A stretch of DNA of 64,000 nt from Saprospiraceae bacterium (GTDB taxonomy: Bacteria; Bacteroidota; Bacteroidia; Chitinophagales; Saprospiraceae). The stretch's first letter is position 1, and the number at the start of each line of letters is the position of its first letter. The stretch lies in NCBI GenBank assembly GCA_016719615.1, contig JADJYQ010000001.1, positions 2,082,501 through 2,146,500 on the forward strand. The letters are read 5' to 3'. The position numbers and the translations under genes were made by a program. Below, in pieces: positions 19,430 to 27,183 of this stretch. The notes under the pieces are model-generated. The model had not been told where the DNA came from. It did not search any database and saw only the letters and a program-made list of their open reading frames with translations.

Positions 19430-20713
19430 ATGAATTTTTATAAAACAAGTTTATACAGTGGCATTTTTTCGATGATAAATCTCATTACAGGTTTGGTCAT
19501 CACCAAAGTAACAGCTCAATTATTGGGTCCGGAAGGAACTGCATATATCGGAAAATTTGCAAACATCAGTGGTATGGTTCTCATATTTTCAACTGCATCT
19601 ATTTCTGTCGGAATTATCAAATATATTTCCGAAAATAAAAATAATCCGGATGCGCTTCGCAAAATTATAAATACTGCATTTAGTCTAATCCTTATGGGGA
19701 GCGCCATCGGCGGGCTATTTATACTTCTCTTGTTTCCATTTATCGAACAAAAAGTATTTAATGGTTTAAATGTTTCGGTGGTTTTTATTTTATTCGGAGT
19801 TTTTTTAATATTAATCTCTTCACAAATATTGGTCACCGGCATTTTAAATGGTCTCGGTGAAATTAAAAAACTGGCGTTGGTAAATTGTTTAGCTGCATTG
19901 CTTAACATGATTTTTACTTCCTACTTTGTTTATAAATTCCAACTAACAGCTGCCTTGTTTTCAAATTCACTTTATGGCATCTTTGTCACATTCATTGGAT
20001 ATATTTGTTTGAAAAAATCTGGATATCTGAACAATTCCTGGTTAAAACTACATGTGGATCGCGAGATTAGCTTTAAACTTATTCGCTTTGGAATCTTCGC
20101 TGCGCTCACTTCATTTACCTGGATGTCATCTATGTTTTTAATTCGCGAAAATGTTGAAAACGAATTAGACACCCATTCTGCCGGATTATGGCAAGCCATG
20201 TTCAGTCTTTCTGATCGGTACTTAACGGTAATAACGACAATGATGTCTGTCTATTTTATACCTCAATTATCTGCAATTACAGAGCGGTCAGAACTTGTGA
20301 GGGAAATGCGAAAAGCATTTATTCGGATTGCAGGAATTATGTTAATTCTTTGTTTTGGCATTTGGCTATCCCGGAATTTAATCATCAGCATTTTTCTGGC
20401 AGATACTTTTCGACCTATGGAAAGTCTATTTGCATTTCAAATGATAGGTGATTTTTTCAAAACTTGCGCGGGACTTCTCGCCTTATTGATCGCTTCTAAA
20501 GCCATGTTTAGAACAGGCTTGAAAGCAGATATAAGTTTCCACTTCTTTCTGCTTTGCTTTTCTTATTTCGGAATAAAGGAATTAGGGCTCATTGGTGCAA
20601 GCTATGCATATGCACTTGCTTGTTTTATTTATTTTGCTGTTTATCTATACTTTTTTAAAGATCTTATGATCTTGATTAAAAAATCCATTCTTCCAAAACC
20701 ATGGATCAAATAG
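19430..20713 (+). CDS. Wzx-like polysaccharide (O-antigen) translocase
   Basis: A 427-residue inner-membrane protein with about 12-14 predicted membrane spans and no soluble domain. The N-terminal segment containing ITGLVITKVTAQLLGPEGTA is characteristic of the MOP-superfamily flippases that move undecaprenyl-linked oligosaccharides to the periplasm (WzxE-like). It ends the asnB-methyltransferase-flippase run, 35 nt after the preceding stop. The transported glycan is unknown. Confidence 0.82.
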   Translation: MNFYKTSLYSGIFSMINLITGLVITKVTAQLLGPEGTAYIGKFANISGMVLIFSTASISVGIIKYISENKNNPDALRKIINTAFSLILMGSAIGGLFILLLFPFIEQKVFNGLNVSVVFILFGVFLILISSQILVTGILNGLGEIKKLALVNCLAALLNMIFTSYFVYKFQLTAALFSNSLYGIFVTFIGYICLKKSGYLNNSWLKLHVDREISFKLIRFGIFAALTSFTWMSSMFLIRENVENELDTHSAGLWQAMFSLSDRYLTVITTMMSVYFIPQLSAITERSELVREMRKAFIRIAGIMLILCFGIWLSRNLIISIFLADTFRPMESLFAFQMIGDFFKTCAGLLALLIASKAMFRTGLKADISFHFFLLCFSYFGIKELGLIGASYAYALACFIYFAVYLYFFKDLMILIKKSILPKPWIK

Positions 20714-20759
20714 AATCATATTTTACAAAATATCTGGATTCAGAATTGTACTACATTAA

Positions 20760-21383
20760 TTAACCATGTCCCGTAAAAATGGATAAAAGACCAGTAATGA
20801 CCATAGTCAGACCAGTAATAATCCCTGCATTGTGTTCAAGTTTATGGGTGTCAAATTTTTGAAATCCCTTTAATGCGATGTAAACCCATCCGATCATTCC
20901 GGAAATACTAATGATAAAATAACACAAAAGGCAGGTTAGAAGTAACCAGGTACTATGTAATCCGGCATTTACAAAATAAGCTTCAACTTCCAGGCAAGGT
21001 GCTAAAAACATGTAAGCCAGTAAAGCATAAATTATTTGCTTCCTGGTTTTGGTTTGATCAAGCATATGATCGTCTATATGAAAATGATGGTGGGTGTGAT
21101 GACGATAAATAAAATAGATCCCCGAAAGGATCAACAATCCAGGACCCAACCAACGCAAGATCCATTCAAAATCAGACCTCAATTGGTAAAACAACAAACC
21201 TAATGCCAGTCCTAGCAAAAGAGTGCTCAGCACGTGTGACAATGCTAAATAAAAACTTACTTTAAGGGTTTCTCTTTCAGTCCATTTTTGCAATCTGGCA
21301 AATGACACCAAGGGCATCCAATGGCTTGGGATCAATGCGTGCAATAAACTTATGACGATCGTACCTGCTAATACTTCATGCAT
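20760..21383 (-). CDS. Membrane protein, possible nickel/cobalt-type transporter
   Basis: A protein of about 207 residues with around six membrane spans. The first span carries HALIPSHWMPL, an H-x4-H motif in the position where nickel/cobalt transporters of the RcnA/NicO type have metal-binding histidines. A histidine-rich cytoplasmic loop (YRHHTHHHFHIDDH) follows the third span. These favour metal transport, but the identity is not proven, and other LysE/TauE-like exporters share the topology. ATG 21383 is preferred to TTG 21392. Confidence 0.55.
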   Translation of the reverse strand: MHEVLAGTIVISLLHALIPSHWMPLVSFARLQKWTERETLKVSFYLALSHVLSTLLLGLALGLLFYQLRSDFEWILRWLGPGLLILSGIYFIYRHHTHHHFHIDDHMLDQTKTRKQIIYALLAYMFLAPCLEVEAYFVNAGLHSTWLLLTCLLCYFIISISGMIGWVYIALKGFQKFDTHKLEHNAGIITGLTMVITGLLSIFTGHG

Positions 21384-21462
21384 GGGCGGCAAATATCGGA
21401 TAAATTGGGGAAATAGCGGGACTGTTTAGGCCTAATTTGGTGGAATGACCACTTGATTTTTT

Positions 21463-21626
21463 GACTGCTTGACTTTTTGACTGCTTGACTGCTTGACTTT
21501 TTGACTATTTGACTATTTGACTTTTAGGAAAACTATTTTAATCTATGTAAATAGAATACTTTCTATAACGCAAGCAATCAAACAATCCCTTGAACTTTTT
21601 CCAAGCAGTCAAAAAGTCAAGCAGTC
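21463..21626. repeat. Perfect 25-bp inverted repeat around a TTTGACTGC-rich tract
   Basis: The arm 21463-21487 (GACTGCTTGACTTTTTGACT then GCTTG) is the exact reverse complement of 21602-21626. Around the left arm the motif TTGACTGC/TTGACTATT repeats up to 21530. The 114 nt between the arms are AT-rich. The element lies between two leftward genes. Confidence 0.85.
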
Positions 21627-21634
21627 ATCCTCCC

Positions 21635-22462
21635 CTATCCTTCATACAATATCAGCACCGGATAATGCAATTTTTTAACAACAGCGAGCGTATGTCCGCT
21701 AAAAAATAGATAATACAAAAAATTCCTTTGATGCGGCAACATGACCAGCAGACCTGATTCGGAAGCTTGCATATAGGCATCAATAGATTCCTCAAATTGA
21801 TCAGATAAAATATATTTAATTATTATTTTCAGTTTGCCAAACAACAAAGCCACCAATTCGGCATGCTTTTCGCGAAAAACTTCTTGTTTCGCACTGTGCA
21901 CGTGCACAAACTCAATTGTTGCTTTATTTAGAAAATCAAACTGATCAAACAGCTGTAACGATTTTTTATTAAATTTTAAATGAAAATCGGTAGCAAAACA
22001 TACTTTCTTATTAAAAGACTCGAATTTAAAACCTTGAGGAATAATCATGAGCGGAGTTTTTGACATGCTCATCACGGACTGGCTGGTGCTTCCTAATAAT
22101 ATTTTAGAAATATTACCAGTTCCTCTGCTCCCCAGAACAATTAAGCAAGAATCATTTTTAATACTATAATTAATAATCTCCTCAGCTGCTATTCCGCTTT
22201 CACAAATGGTTTCAACAACAACTTTTTGAATGTTATTTTTAGTTCTAAATTTAGAAATATAATCCTGCAATGCTTTTCGCTTTTCATCGAGATAAACCGC
22301 GTAATCATAGATTTGAAAAACCCCTTCAGTCAATCCCCCATAAGGTGAAACTATATGTAATACAATTGCTTTCGCTTTTTCCTTTTGAGCAAGTTGTAAT
22401 CCAAAAAGCAGTGATATCTCAGCGCCTTTGGAAAAATCGATCGGTAGGAGTATATTCTTCAT
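21635..22462 (-). CDS. Tandem-domain universal stress protein
   Basis: A 275-residue UspA-family protein with two Usp folds. The first (about 1-145) is complete, with the nucleotide-binding loop GSRGTGNISKILLGSTSQSV matching G-x2-G-x9-G-[ST]. The second (about 150-275) is degenerate and lacks the loop. Usp proteins support survival under starvation, hypoxia or redox stress. It is transcribed away from a second usp gene across a shared 178-nt region containing a Crp/Fnr-like palindrome. Its predicted promoter is TAACTTTG (minus strand, 22497-22504). Confidence 0.85.
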   Translation of the reverse strand: MKNILLPIDFSKGAEISLLFGLQLAQKEKAKAIVLHIVSPYGGLTEGVFQIYDYAVYLDEKRKALQDYISKFRTKNNIQKVVVETICESGIAAEEIINYSIKNDSCLIVLGSRGTGNISKILLGSTSQSVMSMSKTPLMIIPQGFKFESFNKKVCFATDFHLKFNKKSLQLFDQFDFLNKATIEFVHVHSAKQEVFREKHAELVALLFGKLKIIIKYILSDQFEESIDAYMQASESGLLVMLPHQRNFLYYLFFSGHTLAVVKKLHYPVLILYEG

Positions 22463-22496
22463 ATGTTGACATTTTTAATATGACCCTCATTTATAT

Positions 22497-22504
22497 CAAA
22501 GTTA
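22497..22504 (-). promoter_or_regulatory. Candidate -7 element for the leftward usp gene
   Basis: On the minus strand this reads TAACTTTG, an exact TAnnTTTG match 35 nt upstream of ATG 22462. The centre of the palindrome at 22526-22541 lies 36.5 bp upstream of its last G, about -41 from the expected transcription start. Confidence 0.55.
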
Positions 22505-22525
22505 CAAAAGATAAATGGCCTGTTT

Positions 22526-22541
22526 CATGATGGCTATCATG
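22526..22541. promoter_or_regulatory. Crp/Fnr-type operator CATGATGGCTATCATG
   Basis: A perfect palindrome with core TGAT-N4-ATCA, the half-site geometry of the Crp/Fnr family (Fnr consensus TTGAT-N4-ATCAA). It sits between divergent usp genes, near -41 of the leftward and near -62 of the rightward predicted start, which are the classical class II and class I activator positions. The likely binder is the receiver-Crp regulator encoded at 27173-28219; that link is inference. Confidence 0.6.
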
Positions 22542-22584
22542 TAAAAAACTGACTAAAATCAAATCTTTATGCATGAAAAGAACT

Positions 22585-22592
22585 TAACTTTG
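22585..22592 (+). promoter_or_regulatory. Candidate -7 element for the rightward usp gene
   Basis: TAACTTTG, an exact TAnnTTTG match about 48 nt upstream of ATG 22641 and identical in sequence to the box of the divergent usp gene. Confidence 0.5.
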
Positions 22593-22640
22593 TATTCAGT
22601 CAATTCTATGACCGACCTTGAATGATATAGATAAATCAAA

Positions 22641-23480
22641 ATGATAAACCGCATTCTTATACCGATCGATTTTTCAGAGAGCTCCAAAAATCAGTTGAAG
22701 TATGGACTCAGTCTTGGAATCAAAGCTCAAGCGGAAATACACGTTTTACACATTTATCAACTTCCGGTAGTTTCTTTAGATGCTTTTGTATATGTACCTG
22801 ATCCTGAAAATCTGGAAAAAATACGTTCCAACTTTATATCTCAATTGTTTGATTTAATCAAAGACGTAAAATTTGAATTAAAGACTGATATTTCAGTTGC
22901 CATAGAGTGCCAATATGGGATTCCTTCCGATTTGATTAAATCTTATGCTATAGAAAATAATTGTAATCTCATTGTCATGGGACTACAGGGCTCAGGATAT
23001 TTAACGGAAAGAATTTTGGGAAGCACAACTACACATCTCTTTCGCAATGCTCCTGTACCAATTTTAGGCATTCATAAATCATCTCATTTTGTTCAGATTC
23101 AAAATATACTATTCGCATATGACGGTGATCTGTTGGTTAAAAAAAATATTTTAGAACCCTTGATTGATTTAAGTAAAATATTCAATGCTAAAATTCATGT
23201 ACTAAATGTCGTAGAAGAACTTTCAGAATTTCCAGACCTGGCAGAGAAGTTATTCGAAAATGACTTATCACCTTCTCTTCCACAAGACAGCGTTTCTTAC
23301 CACATTATTCAGAAGAATGATATCCTGGAAGGAATTCAGGAATATTGTGAAAACAATGACATTGACCTCCTTACACTTATACCCAAAAAACACAATATCC
23401 TGGAAAGAATCTCATCAGAAAGTATCAGTAAACAAGTTGCATATCATATAAAAATTCCGATACTCGCAATTCACGAATAA
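22641..23480 (+). CDS. Tandem-domain universal stress protein
   Basis: A 279-residue protein of two UspA domains. The first has the ATP-binding loop GLQGSGYLTERILGSTTTHL. The second (about 150-279) is more diverged, as in its divergent neighbour. It likely acts in the cytoplasm as a stress-responsive nucleotide-binding protein. A 135-residue conserved-looking gene follows after 10 nt, in the same transcription unit. Confidence 0.85.
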   Translation: MINRILIPIDFSESSKNQLKYGLSLGIKAQAEIHVLHIYQLPVVSLDAFVYVPDPENLEKIRSNFISQLFDLIKDVKFELKTDISVAIECQYGIPSDLIKSYAIENNCNLIVMGLQGSGYLTERILGSTTTHLFRNAPVPILGIHKSSHFVQIQNILFAYDGDLLVKKNILEPLIDLSKIFNAKIHVLNVVEELSEFPDLAEKLFENDLSPSLPQDSVSYHIIQKNDILEGIQEYCENNDIDLLTLIPKKHNILERISSESISKQVAYHIKIPILAIHE

Positions 23481-23490
23481 AAATACCATT

Positions 23491-23898
23491 ATGTTAATAC
23501 AAGTCGAAAATTCCATGACTTTAGAACAAGTTCAAAACAAATTCAATCTAAGATATCCATTTTTGAAACTTGAATTTTTTAGTCATCCTCATTCCATTCA
23601 CGGTGGCTCCAGGAAGGAACACATGATAGCCAAAGAAACATTGATTAAAGATTGCCGGACCAAACATACACAAGGGAATTTGGAAATTCATCCTTACAAC
23701 TCTGTTGCACATCTGGAGAAAAGTTTTGAAGAAATTTTTGGACTTTATGCGCAAGTCTTTCGCAAATCCGGCGAATTGTGGATAGAAACTACAGTAACAG
23801 ATGATTGGACATTAGAAAAACAAAATACGGAAGCGGAGTTGTTTTATGAAGATATAACTGAGCGCGGAGGTTATGATAGAGATGCAATCCTCCAATAG
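23491..23898 (+). CDS. Unknown small protein in the stress island
   Basis: A 135-residue soluble protein with no signal peptide or membrane span, and no named family I recognise. Visible features are an aromatic/basic N-terminal half (FNLRYPFLKLEFF), HGGSRKEHMIAK, and a central EIFGLYAQVFRKSGELWIET segment predicted as helix then strand. It starts 10 nt after a usp gene and most likely shares its promoter and stress regulation. Codon use and composition look like a real gene. Confidence 0.6.
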   Translation: MLIQVENSMTLEQVQNKFNLRYPFLKLEFFSHPHSIHGGSRKEHMIAKETLIKDCRTKHTQGNLEIHPYNSVAHLEKSFEEIFGLYAQVFRKSGELWIETTVTDDWTLEKQNTEAELFYEDITERGGYDRDAILQ

Positions 23899-24202
23899 AT
23901 TAATATAGCCCTGATCTCAAATATTCGGAGACCCTATTTTATTAGATTACTTTAAATGGTATTGATCATCGCGACCTCGTCACGTATACTTTCTTATTAC
24001 ACTTAATATTAATTACACATTCGGGTCCCGTCAAAATTCTACAGCTTAAATTTTAATAAACTAAAAACCACATTGACTAAGCATTGTACTTGATAAATAA
24101 CAACACCCAAGTGTTAGCCTTTTCTCACAATACAGTTTCAGCAGCAGGCAGAAGTATTTGGAAATCAACAGATCTGTTGTATATCACTCCTTGCGGTTTT
24201 TA
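23899..24202. other. Non-coding gap
   Basis: AT-rich sequence between the unknown gene and the Hsp20 terminator. No convincing ORF, RNA or repeat was seen; it probably holds the 3' end of the rightward usp transcript. Confidence 0.4.
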
Positions 24203-24240
24203 AAAATAAAAAAGGCCATCAGTAAAACTAACGGCCCTTT
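24203..24240 (-). terminator. Rho-independent terminator after the Hsp20 gene
   Basis: On the minus strand GGCCGTTAGT and ACTGATGGCC pair with two G-U pairs around a short T loop, followed by a long T-rich tract. It lies about 35 nt beyond the reconstructed Hsp20 stop and ends the CBS-thioredoxin-usp-hsp20 operon. Confidence 0.7.
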
Positions 24241-24275
24241 CAGAAAATATTTCCTACTACAAATCATTTTTAAAA

Positions 24276-24712
24276 TCAATGCACTGCAATTTCTTTGCTA
24301 TTTCCGGAAATTTCAACATCCAACTTTGGAATGTGGATACTTAATACTCCATTGTTGTAAGCAGCGCCTACTTTTTGTACATCGGCAACTGAAGGCAATG
24401 TAAAACTTCTTGAAAATTTAGAGAAATTGTATTCTCTCTCTTCATTTTACCATTTTCATCTTCCTTAGTCTCGGATTTCTTTTCAGCAGAAATCGTCATT
24501 GTGCGATCATCAACCGAAATTTTAAAATCGGATTTCTCCATACCCGGAACTGCCATTTCGAGGGTATAATGTTTGATACCTTCGAGGATATTTACAGCAG
24601 GTACGGTCAATTCAGATGATTTGAATGCTTCATCGCTAAAAAAATCATCGATCCAGTTCGTCATTGGACTAAAAACAGGAAAATCTCTGTTAAATCTGCT
24701 TAAATAACTCAT
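24276..24712 (-). CDS. Hsp20/alpha-crystallin small heat-shock protein, one frameshift
   Basis: An ATP-independent chaperone that holds unfolding proteins. The open frame from ATG 24712 covers the N-terminus and the start of the alpha-crystallin domain (YTLEMAVPGMEKSDFKISVD, TISAEKK), then leaves frame in an AGAGAGAG run near 24440. Reading on with one base added gives EYNFSKFSRSFTLPSVADVQ and AAYNNGVLSIHIPK, the family core and the GVL motif, to a TGA at 24276-24278. The restored length is about 145 residues, normal for Hsp20. It is the last gene of a four-gene operon. The break is probably a sequence error. Confidence 0.82.
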
Positions 24713-24736
24713 GACTTAATATTTATTGTTATAAAA

Positions 24737-25192
24737 TTATTTTACAACCAAAACCGGACAACTCGAATCTCTAAGAACAGATTCTGCCACGCTTCCCAAA
24801 AAAACGCGCTTAATTCCCTTTCTTCCATGGGAACCAATTACGATAAGATCAGCTCCTAACCTTTGTTGGGCAGCTATAATAGCCTCACCAATATCATTTT
24901 CTTCCTCAATGATTAAGTCAACATCCATTTCGGGATATTCAGCTAAGATCTTTCGTTTAAGCGCATCTAATTTAGATTGCTCATCTAGTCTGATTTTTTC
25001 CAAAAGATCCTGGGCAAGGACATTACTTTGTAATAAGGGATTTCCACCTTCGAATAAAAAAGGGTTGACCATAACATGCACAATACTCAATTTTTCACCG
25101 CTGCATTTGGTAAGTTTGATTGCATAATCTAAGGCTTTTTCAGAAAAATTTGAAAAATCAAAAGGACAAATAATGTGTTTAAAAGTTTTCAT
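24737..25192 (-). CDS. Single-domain universal stress protein
   Basis: A 151-residue UspA protein of standard length with a complete ATP-binding loop, GSHGRKGIKRVFLGSVAESV, and the usual closing SSCPVLVVK. It overlaps the upstream thioredoxin-fold gene by 14 nt and precedes Hsp20 by 24 nt, so it is translated from the CBS-led operon. Confidence 0.9.
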   Translation of the reverse strand: MKTFKHIICPFDFSNFSEKALDYAIKLTKCSGEKLSIVHVMVNPFLFEGGNPLLQSNVLAQDLLEKIRLDEQSKLDALKRKILAEYPEMDVDLIIEEENDIGEAIIAAQQRLGADLIVIGSHGRKGIKRVFLGSVAESVLRDSSCPVLVVK

Positions 25193-25400
25193 AATTGTAA
25201 GTAGCTAATTTTTTGTAATCAACAATGGTATTTCCAATCATCATACAAGGTACATCTTTTATCCCCTTTCCAAGAATATTCTCCAATGAAGTACACTCTT
25301 CAAACTGAAAATCTACATCTAATTCAGACATGTATTCCAATACCATTTTTCTCCATTCGAAATACTTCTCATCAGGCAAACCATATAAACTCACAATCAT
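25179..25400 (-). CDS. Small thioredoxin/glutaredoxin-fold protein without a CxxC site
   Basis: A 73-residue protein. The pattern MIVSLYGLP - helix - VDFQFEECTS - helix - KDVPCMMIGNTIVDYKKL resembles the beta-alpha-beta and cis-Pro (VP) elements of the thioredoxin fold. The N-terminal CxxC redox pair is missing (GLPDEK stands in its place), so an ordinary thiol-disulphide reductase role is unlikely. Its ATG overlaps the stop of the CBS gene (ATGA), showing translational coupling. The family assignment is tentative. Confidence 0.5.
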   Translation of the reverse strand: MIVSLYGLPDEKYFEWRKMVLEYMSELDVDFQFEECTSLENILGKGIKDVPCMMIGNTIVDYKKLATYNYENF

Positions 25401-25810
25401 TTTGAAATATATCTTAAAATATCAAAAGGCGTAATTAAACCCATGAGCTCTTTCCCTTTTACTACCGGCAAACAATGCAAATAATTGGTCAAAAAAACAT
25501 CAATTGCGACTTCAATGCGATCCTCCGGTTCCAATTTCCCTAAACGACTTACCATAATCTGCTTTACTTTTGTAAAGGCCAATTTTTGGTCTTCGAGGAT
25601 GTTTAAGTTCTCATTCATCAGGAATGCATTGCAATACAGTAAAAAATCTGATTTAGAAACGAGTCCAACCAAATCTTTAAAATGAACGACAGGAATGTGG
25701 TGAAAATCGTGCTTGTCAAATATATTCTTAACAGATAGCAAATTATCCTCCGGAGTAAGGGTGATAAGATCGGTTGACATAATTAAACTTACATGTTCTC
25801 TTAACTTCAT
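25397..25810 (-). CDS. CBS-domain pair protein
   Basis: A protein of about 137 residues made of two CBS motifs (about 10-65 and 75-137), a fold that binds adenine nucleotides and senses energy state. Typical phrases are DNLLSVKNIFDKHDFHHIPV and LHCLPVVKGKELMGLITPFD. ATG 25810, preceded by AAGAAG, is preferred to the longer TTG-start frame at 25867. It heads the CBS-thioredoxin-usp-hsp20 operon and diverges from the haem-PAS kinase. A TGA-N6-TCA site lies upstream. Confidence 0.85.
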   Translation of the reverse strand: MKLREHVSLIMSTDLITLTPEDNLLSVKNIFDKHDFHHIPVVHFKDLVGLVSKSDFLLYCNAFLMNENLNILEDQKLAFTKVKQIMVSRLGKLEPEDRIEVAIDVFLTNYLHCLPVVKGKELMGLITPFDILRYISK

Positions 25811-25823
25811 ACTTCTTTTTATG

Positions 25824-25831
25824 CAAAATTC
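25824..25831 (-). promoter_or_regulatory. Candidate -7 element GAATTTTG of the CBS operon
   Basis: On the minus strand GAATTTTG matches TAnnTTTG with one mismatch, 13 nt upstream of ATG 25810. Its last G is exactly 36.5 bp from the centre of the TGAC-AAAG-ATCA site, the same spacing as at the leftward usp promoter. Confidence 0.4.
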
Positions 25832-25854
25832 AGCAATAGTTAGCTGAAATTTAA

Positions 25855-25866
25855 TGATCTTTGTCA
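25855..25866. promoter_or_regulatory. Crp/Fnr-like operator TGATCTTTGTCA
   Basis: A TGAT-N4-GTCA site, with one deviation from a perfect TGAT-N4-ATCA palindrome. It sits between the divergent CBS operon and the haem-PAS kinase gene, about -41 from the predicted start of the CBS operon. It also overlaps GATCTTTG, a possible -7 box of the kinase gene, which would permit autoregulation. Confidence 0.5.
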
Positions 25867-25882
25867 ATTCAAACTGTGATCC

Positions 25883-26331
25883 TTGTCAGCTTCAGAATCG
25901 CCATTTAATTTTCACGACCACTTTCAAAATAGTGACTTTTTTCGTTCCATTTTTGAAACAGCTATCGATGGTGTCATCATCATCAACAAGCTTGGTGTGA
26001 TTCTTTTATTAAACCCAAGCGCTGCTGCACTTTTTGGGTTTCAAGAAGAAGAACTCGTTGGGAAAAACGTAAATATGCTTATGCCTGAGCCACACAGCGG
26101 TCAACATCATCAATATATTAAAAATCACCTTGAAACAGGTGAAAAAAAAATTATCGGAATTGGAAGAGAAGTACTGGGGCTAAGAAAAGATGGAAATCTA
26201 TTTCCATTACGTCTTGCTGTAAGTCGTTTTACCATAGGTGAAGACATTTACTTTACAGGGATCATACATGACTTATCTGCACAAAAAGAAGCCGAAAAAA
26301 ATCTGTGGTTTCTCAATAAAAATCTTGAAAA
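25883..26331 (+). CDS. FixL-like haem-binding PAS sensor kinase, N-terminal part
   Basis: This part holds the sensor of a histidine kinase that continues in another frame from 26332. Residues about 17-135 form a PAS domain very close in pattern to the oxygen sensor FixL: DGVIIINKLGVILLLNPSAA, LVGKNVNMLMPEP, GEKKIIGIGREVLGLRKDG and YFTGIIHDLS. The FixL haem ligand (His200 in the Bradyrhizobium protein) aligns with His75, and the distal Arg220 with Arg95, the same 20 residues apart. The start is TTG 25883; no ATG is available. The frame breaks in a run of five A at 26327-26331, where a sixth A would restore it. Confidence 0.8.
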
Positions 26332-27183
26332 ATGGTTGAGTCCAGGACCAGCCAGTTGCAGGAAAGCCTAAATCAGCTCAATGAAATCAATCGAAATCTA
26401 GAATCCGAAATTACTCACCGGACCCAGGCAGAAAATAAATTAATTGCCCGCGAAAAAGAATTGGTGAATGCTTTGGAAAAAGAAATGAATCTTCATCTCC
26501 TCAAGTCCCGGTTTATTTCTGTTGCCTCGCATGAATTCAGAACTCCACTGGCTAATATTCTAAGTTCCCTGAGCTTAATTGATAAATACCATCAAGAATC
26601 ACAGCTCGAACAACGCAACAGGCATATTCAAAAAATTAAAAGCAATATTCATTATTTGAATGGAATCCTTAATGAATTTCTCAGCTTAACGAGAATCGAA
26701 GAAGGTAAGTTTTTATTAAAACTTGAAGACTTTTCACTCCGGGAATTTATACAAGAATTAATTGAAGATTTTAACTATCTAAAAAAGGCAGACCAAATTC
26801 TAATATTTTCTTCTAAAATTGAAGAGAACGATTATATAATTCATTCAGACAAGGCATGCATAAGACATATCATGAGCAATCTCATATCAAATGCCATCAA
26901 ATACAGCGGCGATAATGCAGAAATAAAAGTGTTTCTCTCCAAAGAAGGTTCCTATTACAAGATTGATGTACAAGATAACGGAATCGGCATACCCCTTGAG
27001 GAACAAAAGTTTATTTTTGATATATTCTACAGGGCATCAAATGTTTTAAATATTCAGGGCACCGGTTTGGGATTAAACATCGTTCGAAAATACCTGGACT
27101 CTATCGGAGGGACACTTCAGTTTGAATCATCTGAAAATAAAGGCACACTAATCACCATCAGACTTAAAGAACATGAACAATAA
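26332..27183 (+). CDS. FixL-like sensor histidine kinase, kinase part
   Basis: Continuation of the haem-PAS protein after a one-base frameshift. It has a coiled-coil linker (about 1-55), a HisKA domain with the phosphoryl-accepting His67 in FISVASHEFRTPL, and an HATPase domain with N-box NLISNAIKYSG, G1 box DNGIGIP and G2 box GTGLGLNI. All catalytic boxes are intact, so the kinase is probably functional once the frame is corrected. It overlaps the response-regulator gene by 11 nt, the usual sign of a cognate pair. Confidence 0.88.
   Translation: MVESRTSQLQESLNQLNEINRNLESEITHRTQAENKLIAREKELVNALEKEMNLHLLKSRFISVASHEFRTPLANILSSLSLIDKYHQESQLEQRNRHIQKIKSNIHYLNGILNEFLSLTRIEEGKFLLKLEDFSLREFIQELIEDFNYLKKADQILIFSSKIEENDYIIHSDKACIRHIMSNLISNAIKYSGDNAEIKVFLSKEGSYYKIDVQDNGIGIPLEEQKFIFDIFYRASNVLNIQGTGLGLNIVRKYLDSIGGTLQFESSENKGTLITIRLKEHEQ

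Noticed and set aside
24158..24403. 81-codon open frame over the Hsp20 3' end
   Set aside because: It runs opposite the reconstructed Hsp20 C-terminus and the terminator, with no recognisable feature.
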